A stretch of DNA of 6,046 bases from Nitrosopumilaceae archaeon. GTDB taxonomy: Archaea; Thermoproteota; Nitrososphaeria; Nitrososphaerales; Nitrosopumilaceae. Every line of letters begins with the position of its first letter. Within the stretch, counting starts at the first letter, position 1. Made by a program: the position numbers and the translations under genes. The stretch covers positions 1 through 6,046 of the forward strand of contig JAGWAW010000097.1 in assembly GCA_021296165.1 (NCBI GenBank), in the 5' to 3' direction. Below, one piece after another: positions 1 to 5,332 of this stretch. The notes under the pieces are model-generated. The model did no database searches. It worked only from the letters and a program-made list of their open reading frames with translations, and had not been told where the DNA came from.

Positions 1-150
1 CCATACATGTTCGAATTCGTATCACCGCCATGCAGTCGGCGACACCCCATTGATCACCAGGCATTACCGATACGCGGGGGTTTGGCGATGTGCCAAGATC
101 ATGCTTTCCAAACAGGCGAGGGGTTGAGTGTGTACGAAGCTGTATTGAAA
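1..150. other. left edge, no supported gene
   Basis: All three forward frames and at least one reverse frame stay open over most of this stretch, as expected by chance in GC-rich DNA. Forward frame 1 is open from the left edge to a TAA at 160-162 and runs into the TATA box of the next gene. Forward frame 2 is open to a TGA at 125-127. Either could be the C-terminal end of a gene lying outside the window, but neither shows a recognisable motif. No tRNA could be folded around the T-loop-like string near base 9. Confidence 0.4.
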
Positions 151-163
151 CAAACTATATAAT
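151..163 (+). promoter_or_regulatory. TATA box of the Fic-family gene
   Basis: The sequence caaactatataat is a good archaeal TATA box. Its actatata core begins 34 bases before the ATG at 188, so transcription should start at or within a few bases of the start codon and give a leaderless mRNA. No Shine-Dalgarno-like sequence precedes the ATG. The same 13 bases occur at 5295-5307 before the NUDIX gene at almost the same distance, which supports both sites and both start codons. Confidence 0.75.
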
Positions 164-187
164 GTTAGAAATGGTGTAATACTGCTG

Positions 188-1387
188 ATGGTGGAGAGAG
201 CCACAGAGGACGAGTACAGTAGCAACTGGCCATCCGTCGCCACCAAGCCCAGCGGGACGTTCGAGAGGGCAGGCGGCAAACTGATCTCGTTCACTCCCGC
301 GATGATGCCGCCCCGGCTAAGGCTGGACAACCCCATTATCCGCAGGATAATAGAGGCTGAGAGAGCTCTGGCCGACCTGAATGCATTGGGATCCCGCCTT
401 GTGAACCCCGAAATGATAACCAAGTCGTACATTACAAGGGAAGCGGCGGAGAGCTCTCGGATCAGCGGCATACCCGCGACCGCCGAGGACCTAATGCGGC
501 ACGAGGCGGCCAACCACACGGCTGCGTCAATAATGGCCGAGATGCGGATACAGGAGTCACTCAACTGTAGAGATGCCATACTGTACTGCATAGGAAAGAT
601 AAAGGATGGTGCAGACATCGACGTGGACCTTATTCGCGAGACACACAGCGTGTTAATGAAGGGGACGAACGCGAAGGGGGCGGGAAAGCTGCGGCGGACG
701 CAGAAATTCAACCCCTCCGACGGCACGCCAGTGGGCGACGACATCGTGGTGCCGACGGCCTCAAAACACGTCCGGGAACTGCTACAGGACCTGTTAAAGT
801 ACGCGTCTGGAGCTGGAGAGGTATCTAGGCTGGTGCAGTGCGCCTTCATACAGTACCAGTTCGAGATCATCAGCCCGTTCAATACCGGGAACGGCAGGAT
901 GGCCAGGCTGCTAGCCCTCGCGTACCTGTATAAGTGGGGGCTAATCTCCGGATCATTCCTGTACCTGAGCTCATACTACGAGAGGAGACGTACCCACTAC
1001 CAGCAAAAGATGGAGGGTATCAGAATGCGCAGCAGGTGGAGGGAGTGGTTGCTCTTCTTTCTGGACGCGGTGATCACCCAGTCCAGGGAGTCGGTGGTGG
1101 CCATAGAGAACCTAAGTGCCCTGCGCATAAGATACAAGAGCAGGCTGAAAAACCCCAACGCCCTGACCTTGGTGGACACACTGCTCTCCAACCCATACAT
1201 CACCATATCAGGGGCCTCGGCGGCCTTGAACATAGGATATACCGCCGCCAAGAACGCAGTGGGAGATCTAATGACCCACAGTGTGCTGGACAGGGCAGAC
1301 ATGGCCCTGCGCAACAGGCTCTTTCGGGCCAGCGCCATAGTAGACGCGCAGAGGGGCCAAAGCCAGTGGGGCCCAGAGAGTGCATAG
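188..1387 (+). CDS. Fic-family protein with winged-helix C-terminus, catalytic residues replaced
   Basis: This is a 399-residue protein with the usual class II Fic architecture. The Fic_N-like region (about residues 35-105) has a PPRLRLD segment and an EAERALADLNALG helix. The Fic core (about 140-260) includes a flap near GKLRRTQKF (166-174) and the signature at 229-240. A winged helix (about 326-385) follows the pattern of Fic proteins that end in a DNA-binding-like module. Active Fic enzymes transfer AMP or another nucleotide to target side chains using HPFx(D/E)GNGRxxR. Here the motif reads SPFNTGNGRMAR, so the catalytic His is Ser229 and the metal-binding acid is Thr233. The autoinhibitory (S/T)xxxE(G/N) helix reads SSRISG (89-94), with Ser93 in place of Glu. 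The fold and the anion-binding GNGR are kept, so I infer a non-AMPylating or altered-function protein. The start is chosen by TATA spacing. No antitoxin-like partner is visible. Confidence 0.93.
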   Translation: MVERATEDEYSSNWPSVATKPSGTFERAGGKLISFTPAMMPPRLRLDNPIIRRIIEAERALADLNALGSRLVNPEMITKSYITREAAESSRISGIPATAEDLMRHEAANHTAASIMAEMRIQESLNCRDAILYCIGKIKDGADIDVDLIRETHSVLMKGTNAKGAGKLRRTQKFNPSDGTPVGDDIVVPTASKHVRELLQDLLKYASGAGEVSRLVQCAFIQYQFEIISPFNTGNGRMARLLALAYLYKWGLISGSFLYLSSYYERRRTHYQQKMEGIRMRSRWREWLLFFLDAVITQSRESVVAIENLSALRIRYKSRLKNPNALTLVDTLLSNPYITISGASAALNIGYTAAKNAVGDLMTHSVLDRADMALRNRLFRASAIVDAQRGQSQWGPESA

Positions 1388-1760
1388 GAGATCATGCAGA
1401 CCAAGTTCTGAATGGAAAACAAAAGGATTTTACGGACACTAATAGCTGTCTACGGATTCTCATTTTGAAACACGCCCTAGTCTCAAGCGCCGTCGAGCTG
1501 GCCCCGCCACAAAAATGGCGTAGCGGGCGTCCCAGCAGGCCGAACGGAGAGCATTTCAAAAGCAAAACGCGCCGTATGGCCAAGCCTGTCCGCCAGGTTA
1601 GGCTCGACATCGCCGACGGCGCCGGCCTGTGCTCATGTTGCGGAACATAACCACCTACGACACAGGTCCCCCATACCATCCGCTGGCGGCGCGTACGATA
1701 CGCTGCCTACGTGCATGTACCATCCGCCTGCCCACCAGCCTCCAGCCGCATCCCGTAAGG
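1388..1760. other. intergenic, no convincing gene
   Basis: Only short or shadow frames occur here. The more protein-like ones are an 18-codon ORF at 1412-1468 (+), MENKRILRTLIAVYGFSF, and a 24-codon ORF at 1576-1650 (+) ending LCSCCGT. Neither has a good promoter or a recognised family. Two T4 tracts at 1428-1431 and 1463-1466 are weak candidates for ending the Fic transcript. A small hairpin, cgcca/tggcg with an A-rich loop, lies at 1505-1520. The longer frames on both strands overlap one another and look like chance. Confidence 0.5.
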
Positions 1761-1767
1761 AATTAAA
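1761..1767 (+). promoter_or_regulatory. possible TATA box of the homocysteine methyltransferase gene
   Basis: An AT-only run, aattaaa, stands out in GC-rich surroundings and begins 30 bases before the ATG at 1791, close to the spacing of the two strong TATA boxes in the window. It departs more from the TATA consensus, so a weaker promoter or another site is possible. Confidence 0.4.
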
Positions 1768-1790
1768 CAGGCCAATATGTCCACGGAGTG

Positions 1791-2750
1791 ATGGAGTCGC
1801 TTGTGGATGCGCTGACCCACCGCATACTGCTGTTTGATGGTGCAATGGGCACGCAAATTCAAGACAGAGAGCCCGAACCCGGAGATTTCCCCGACAGCAA
1901 GGACGGCTTCAACGACGGGTTGGCCTTGACTCGTCCAGAATGGATTAGGGAGATCCACCGCAGATACTTGGACGCGGGGGCAGACTGCATAGAGACCAAC
2001 TCGTTTGGCTCCAACACTATAAAGCTCAACGAGTACGGGTTCGGTAACCGAACTGCCCAGTTCAACAAAACCGTGGCAAGCCTAGCCCGGGAGGTCTGCA
2101 ACGAGTATACCGACAGGCAGCGGTATGTGGTGGGCACGATGGGTCCCACCGGATACCTGCCCAGCACAAACGATCCTGATCTTGGACAGATACCGCTGGA
2201 CCGGATATCGGACGCGTTCAGGCTGCAGACCGAAGGCCTGATATCTGGAGGGGTAGATGCCCTACTCATAGAGACCAGTCAAGACATACTGGAGGTAAAG
2301 CTGGCCATCGAGGGGGCTGGGCGCGGCATGCGCAACACGGGACGGGCAGTCCCGCTTATAGCAAACATTACCTTGGCACAGACCAGCACAATGCTTCTGG
2401 GCACTCCCGTGCAGGCTGCATACACCACCGTGTCTGGAATGGGAATTAACATGTTTGGCATAAACTGCTCCACCGGCCCGCAGGAGATGGAACCAGCCGT
2501 GAGATGGCTGAACGAGGAGGGACACCACCCCATCCTAGTTGTGCCAAACGCCGGCATTCCCGAGAACGACGGTGGCAGGGCCATCTATAAGATGAAGCCC
2601 GGAGAGATGGCATCCGCGCTGGAGGGCTTCTTGGATAAATACGAGAACGTTAGAATAGTAGGTGGCTGCTGCGGAACTGGACCCGACCACATCAGGGCCC
2701 TGCGAAGGACGGTGGATGCCCATACGCCCGACACGACGCAGAAAGCATAG
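1791..2750 (+). CDS. homocysteine S-methyltransferase domain protein (MetH N-terminal module)
   Basis: This 319-residue protein matches the homocysteine-binding barrel that forms the first third of cobalamin-dependent methionine synthase. Counting from the ATG at 1791, it has the opening ILLFDGAMGTQIQ (12-24), AGADCIETNSFGS (62-74), VGTMGPTGYLP (114-124) and NAGIPEN (253-259). The three zinc-ligand cysteines that activate homocysteine are Cys226 (in GINCSTGP), Cys293 and Cys294 (in GGCCGTGPDHI). The protein ends just after this domain, so the folate, cobalamin and reactivation domains of full MetH must be separate proteins. A betaine- or S-methylmethionine-type methyltransferase is a less likely alternative, because the sequence follows MetH more closely. 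A GTG directly before the ATG (1788) could also start translation. The methylenetetrahydrofolate reductase at 4235-5023, on the opposite strand, would supply the methyl-folate donor. Confidence 0.92.
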   Translation: MESLVDALTHRILLFDGAMGTQIQDREPEPGDFPDSKDGFNDGLALTRPEWIREIHRRYLDAGADCIETNSFGSNTIKLNEYGFGNRTAQFNKTVASLAREVCNEYTDRQRYVVGTMGPTGYLPSTNDPDLGQIPLDRISDAFRLQTEGLISGGVDALLIETSQDILEVKLAIEGAGRGMRNTGRAVPLIANITLAQTSTMLLGTPVQAAYTTVSGMGINMFGINCSTGPQEMEPAVRWLNEEGHHPILVVPNAGIPENDGGRAIYKMKPGEMASALEGFLDKYENVRIVGGCCGTGPDHIRALRRTVDAHTPDTTQKA

Positions 2751-2985
2751 GGACGCCCGTGCGTGCAAAAATACTCAGATGGTGTGTTCATACCAGCCTG
2801 GCCACCCCGGAACACATTTCAAAATTTATGCGGTGTTGCGATTTTGCTCAACACACAAGAGCCATAACATTCCGACGCACTGCCGCGCCGAATTTCCTGC
2901 GCATGTGGCGCGCCCAGCCAAACATGGGCTTGCGTGCCCGAACAAGCAACACACCACCTACACAACTTTTGGCGCAGTGATTGAC

Positions 2986-3032
2986 ACATAAGTGATGTCG
3001 GAAAGGCGCTTACACGCCTCCTAGTCACATGT
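2986..3032. repeat. extended imperfect hairpin
   Basis: The outer arms acat (2986-2989) and atgt (3029-3032) pair. After a two-base bulge, gtga (2992-2995) pairs with tcac (3025-3028). An inner stem aggcg (3004-3008) pairs with cgcct (3015-3019) around a six-base loop. The three stacked helices give about 13 base pairs. It could be part of a 3' untranslated region, a small RNA or chance. No T-run follows, so it does not look like a standard terminator. Confidence 0.35.
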
Positions 3033-3118
3033 TTCCATTCCTAAAAACGCTAGTCTTGCCACGGTGCTGTCGCATTCATGGCTGATTGGATATAGCGAAC
3101 TAGGCGCAGTCATAACCG

Positions 3119-3167
3119 GGAGTTGCTTCCTAGGTTTGGTGGGCAATATTGCCCGGCATGAAACTCC
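3119..3167. repeat. 14-bp perfect palindrome inside an outer inverted repeat
   Basis: Bases 3141-3154, gggcaatattgccc, are a perfect palindrome. As RNA they can form a five-pair hairpin with an atat loop. As DNA they resemble a binding site for a dimeric regulator. Outer arms ggagtt (3119-3124) and aactcc (3162-3167) pair around it, giving a two-tier structure. No gene start lies close downstream, so an operator role is not obvious. Confidence 0.5.
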
Positions 3168-3339
3168 ATTGTGGCCAGCTGCCCGACATGGCCAAGTAAA
3201 CCGCCCCTACTGTTGTTCGTCTTCGCAGATGACGGCCACATAGCACGCGCCTATGACAAGACAGGGAATCGTGGTTTCCAAGTCTTGATCTATATTTTAC
3301 TGGTGTCAATTGCGCATGCAACAGCGCTCATTGCCACGC

Positions 3340-3348
3340 AAAAAAAAA
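3340..3348 (-). terminator. T9 tract, possible minus-strand terminator
   Basis: Nine consecutive A on the plus strand give a T9 run in a minus-strand transcript. Oligo-T runs of this kind are the main signal for intrinsic termination in archaea. It is the longest homopolymer in the window and lies downstream of a minus-strand TATA-like box at 3576-3584, so it could end a short transcript that begins near 3553. Confidence 0.4.
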
Positions 3349-3410
3349 TAGTACGCACCTACATTGCCATTGGCCATAATTTGTGTTCTTTCCGCGCATA
3401 ACAGGGTACG

Positions 3411-3527
3411 AACTCCCCCCGACAGCCACGACGCACCTGTAAAATACGAGTCAAAATATAGTCTTGGACTATGAGGCAGGCACGGATCGCCGTCGCACTT
3501 CCGCCTCTGTAAAAACCGGGGGGAGTT
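3411..3527 (-). repeat. nested inverted repeat, possible structured RNA
   Basis: The arms aactccccccg (3411-3421) and cggggggagtt (3517-3527) are perfect 11-bp inverted repeats. Inside them cgacg (3429-3433) pairs with cgtcg (3491-3495), and atagtc (3458-3463) pairs with gactat (3467-3472) around a three-base loop. The whole can fold as one long branched hairpin. An open frame on the minus strand covers it (3359-3586, 75 codons, TTG start), but it is rich in TTT, TTA, TTG and ATT codons unlike the clear genes here. I therefore favour a structured RNA or a small mobile-element remnant over a protein. Confidence 0.4.
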
Positions 3528-3575
3528 GGGGACGCGTGCCGCAATGCTGAATATACAGTTATTCCAAATGTAGGG

Positions 3576-3584
3576 AATTTATAC
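3576..3584 (-). promoter_or_regulatory. possible TATA box, minus strand
   Basis: Read on the minus strand this is gtataaatt, a fair archaeal TATA box in a locally AT-rich stretch. Transcription would start near 3553 and run leftward across the nested inverted repeat to the T9 tract at 3340-3348, giving an RNA of about 210 bases. The box is nearly symmetric and could also work on the plus strand, where no convincing gene follows. Confidence 0.35.
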
Positions 3585-3586
3585 AA

Positions 3587-3987
3587 TTGAGATCATGTCG
3601 GCCTGATCTGCATAAATACCGAACACCCACTACCGTACCAATATCACATCCGTACGGGCCGTGGCGCGACCATGTCTGCATGGTGCAACTTCAGGTTAGA
3701 ACACTACGGCTACCGCATGGGCTATCCGGCGGCATCGGCAAGGCGACCGTCACCGAAAAGATGTCCTGCCACCCCCGGCCGCCACCGTCCTTCTGGACCG
3801 TTCGCGGATCTTTGTGGAAGTGGGGGACGACCTCGCATGATCGTAGATGTCGTGCCTGTGTGTGGCGAGACGGGTGGCCGGCCAATTCCGAACAGATAGG
3901 TCACAAATATACCAAGATATGCCCGGCAGTATGTCATGACCACCCACACCCCATCCCACAAGATGGAGAGCGGAGCCCCGCGCCAAC
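3587..3987. other. gene-poor intergenic region, right part
   Basis: This stretch is GC-rich and poor in stop codons. Overlapping frames stay open on both strands: 3587-4042 (+, 151 codons, TTG start), 3672-3899 (+), 3722-4183 (-, 153 codons) and 3750-4034 (-). None has a recognised motif, and each spreads rare and common codons evenly, so I do not call a gene. The minus frame 3722-4183 has a His-rich start (GHAEHHHGKEH) and a hydrophobic run (about residues 73-95) that could be a membrane segment. A decayed gene is possible. Confidence 0.4.
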
Positions 3988-4143
3988 TCATCTCCGGCGG
4001 GCCGTCCGGACGCTTGAGCCGTCCTCCTCGGCATCCGTGTAGGCCTTTTCGATGTCGTACATCAAAAAAACAGGCTGCTGGAGTGACATGGAAATAGTCG
4101 TCCTGAGCACACGGGTGTTCCTTGCCATGATGATGCTCCGCAT
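3988..4143 (-). CDS. small ribbon-helix-helix-like protein, possibly truncated
   Basis: This 51-residue ORF has protein-like composition and GC-rich third positions like the clear genes. Its segment RVLRTTISMSL (11-21) resembles the DNA-contacting beta strand of CopG/Arc-type ribbon-helix-helix (RHH) regulators. It is followed by a helix-like, acidic stretch IEKAYTDAEEDG (31-42). In the family a second helix with an SRSExxRxAL pattern comes next. Here only SSVRTARRR remains before a TGA, so the second helix is short or lost. The ATG at 4126-4128 (residue 6, MARNTR) is an equally good start. The ORF lies 91 bases downstream of the reductase gene on the same strand and could be on its transcript. 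It contains an A7/T7 run (4064-4070) where a frame change could occur. If this is not a gene, that run could instead terminate the reductase mRNA. Confidence 0.35.
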   Translation of the reverse strand: MRSIIMARNTRVLRTTISMSLQQPVFLMYDIEKAYTDAEEDGSSVRTARRR

Positions 4144-4234
4144 GGCCTGTTGGGTCGGGTAGTGTCATTTTGATCTTTTGCATTCACCTCGGGGCCGGGT
4201 CCCGCTGCCAATTGCGAATCAAATCTCCGTTTCC

Positions 4235-5023
4235 TCAATAGCGGTTCTCGGAGAGGAACTCATACAGGCCGGCATAGTCCCCCGGGGATGTCATCAGTAC
4301 GTTTCCGGTGGAATCGTGAATCCTGCGTATGAACTCCCCAAACTCGTCGGAGTACGCCCCCATATCTATGCCAAGGAAGGCAGCCGCCTTCTGGTTTTTG
4401 GGAGACGGATACAGCACGATGGGTAGTATGTCGTATTTGGGCAGGCGGGTCACCATACCCTCCACCTGGCCCGGGCTCTGTATCACTTGGGTGATGAATC
4501 CCCTTGGGCATGCGCTCAGTTTAGTGGCCATCGCCGTATAGTCAGGTTCGGCCGGAATGGAGAGGTACAGATCCAGTCCCGGCGCCAACCGGTTCCGGAG
4601 CAGCCGCCGCACCACCCCACTGGGAACCTGGTTGGACGGAGGGACGTTCGGGGCAGGATCCCCTGCAACTACCAACATGCCCGAAAACCCCGCGTCCACA
4701 GCATCGCTCACGAACGCGTCGATGTCAGCGGAGTTCTTGTCCCGAACCCTCATGGTCAAGGTCATGGAGATATCCGGAACCGCGTCCCGGAGTCTCCGGC
4801 CCACCAGAATTGGAGATACGCGCTGCATCCCTAAGACGTTCTCGGTGACATGAATTCCTCCGCACACGTCCGACACGTCCCGGAGCCGCTCCACAAATCG
4901 TCCCGTCGCGCCGACCCCGCCGCCGTCCATCTTTGGCGGATTGGCCTCGTACAGCAGAACCATGCATGGGCGATGTGGTGGTCGAATAAATTTCTTGAAA
5001 TGCTCGCGTTCTGGGATTATCAT
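4235..5023 (-). CDS. metF: methylenetetrahydrofolate reductase family protein
   Basis: This 262-residue protein fits the FAD-dependent barrel of MetF, which reduces 5,10-methylenetetrahydrofolate to 5-methyltetrahydrofolate for methionine synthesis in the cytoplasm. The opening LLYEANPPK (23-31) carries Glu26, equivalent to the catalytic Glu28 of E. coli MetF. LTMRVRDKN (89-97) corresponds to the family's LTCxDxN segment. VVAGDPAP (118-125) carries Asp122, equivalent to Asp120, which lies near the flavin. FITQV (176-180) holds Gln179, matching a substrate-contacting Gln. It is somewhat shorter than the E. coli enzyme (296 residues), mainly between and after these motifs. The ATG lies 26 residues before the catalytic Glu, as expected. 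Its role fits with the Hcy methyltransferase encoded at 1791-2750. Whether the carrier is folate or another pterin cannot be told from the sequence. The metF symbol is by family, not proven orthology. Confidence 0.88.
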   Translation of the reverse strand: MIIPEREHFKKFIRPPHRPCMVLLYEANPPKMDGGGVGATGRFVERLRDVSDVCGGIHVTENVLGMQRVSPILVGRRLRDAVPDISMTLTMRVRDKNSADIDAFVSDAVDAGFSGMLVVAGDPAPNVPPSNQVPSGVVRRLLRNRLAPGLDLYLSIPAEPDYTAMATKLSACPRGFITQVIQSPGQVEGMVTRLPKYDILPIVLYPSPKNQKAAAFLGIDMGAYSDEFGEFIRRIHDSTGNVLMTSPGDYAGLYEFLSENRY

Positions 5024-5294
5024 GGTCGATACGCCGGATTGTCTATGGATGTGAGCCGGCGCGGTGAAGTTGCCTCATGAACAGCCGCCGCGCAGTAGGA
5101 GTGCCAAGCTGTTTGTTGGTATAGTACTAGATATTTCCACATAATGGCTTAAACATGAAATTGCAGCCGCCAAAAACGGCGCGTATTCACTCCGCAACTA
5201 CATCTACCCGCACCGGCGACCGTACGGCAAGCGCCCCAGACACCTGAAGGATGTCCATACCTGCTACCGGACTATGACGGCGGGCCTGCCGTAT
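5024..5294. other. divergent intergenic region between reductase and NUDIX genes
   Basis: This spacer separates two divergently transcribed genes. A minus-strand box gtactatacc (5118-5127) is the best TATA candidate for the reductase and would leave a leader of about 70 bases. Short frames include a 40-codon minus ORF at 5020-5142 whose TGA overlaps the reductase ATG, a 30-codon plus ORF at 5155-5247 rich in Thr and Ser, and a 23-codon minus ORF at 5187-5258. None belongs to a recognised family. A gccg/cggc hairpin with an A-rich loop lies at 5166-5180. Confidence 0.45.
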
Positions 5295-5307
5295 CAAACT
5301 ATATAAT
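5295..5307 (+). promoter_or_regulatory. TATA box of the NUDIX hydrolase gene
   Basis: The 13 bases caaactatataat are identical to the box before the Fic-family gene. The actatata core begins 35 bases before the GTG at 5333, against 34 in the other case. This spacing favours a leaderless mRNA starting at that GTG and argues against the ATG at 5314, which opens a different frame and would lie upstream of the expected transcript start. Confidence 0.75.
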
Positions 5308-5332
5308 TCCCTTATGCTTACACGCCATTCCC

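Larger units (their letters stand above)
2751..3340. other. gene-poor intergenic region, left part
   Basis: No convincing gene. Just after the methyltransferase stop, two overlapping forward frames stay open: GTG at 2759 to 2980 (73 codons) and ATG at 2779 to 2991 (70 codons, rich in His and Cys). A reverse frame (2819-3028) is open too, so these look like chance in stop-poor DNA. The first could in principle be a small protein co-transcribed with the methyltransferase, because it starts 8 bases after that gene. The rest contains the hairpin at 2986-3032 and the palindromic element at 3119-3167, listed separately. A further possible stem at 3172-3194 has two tggcca arms around an 11-base loop. 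Confidence 0.45.

Noticed and set aside
1..187. Search for an antitoxin partner upstream of the Fic gene
   Set aside because: No frame here carries the (S/T)xxxE(G/N) inhibitory motif, and class II Fic proteins carry it internally.
64..882. 272-codon minus-strand frame across the Fic gene
   Set aside because: It is an antisense shadow. The plus strand encodes an unmistakable Fic protein through the same bases.
3316..3351. 11-codon plus ORF ending in three Lys codons made by the A9 tract
   Set aside because: Too short to support. The AT-rich box 27 bases upstream is probably chance in an AT-rich patch.
3722..4183. 153-codon minus frame downstream of the reductase, with a His-rich N-terminus
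   Set aside because: No recognised domain, and it overlaps open frames on both strands. The alternative frame 3988-4143 is more protein-like.
5187..5258. 23-codon minus ORF (MDILQVSGALAVRSPVRVDVVAE)
   Set aside because: It looks protein-like but is too short, has no well-placed promoter and matches no family I recognise.
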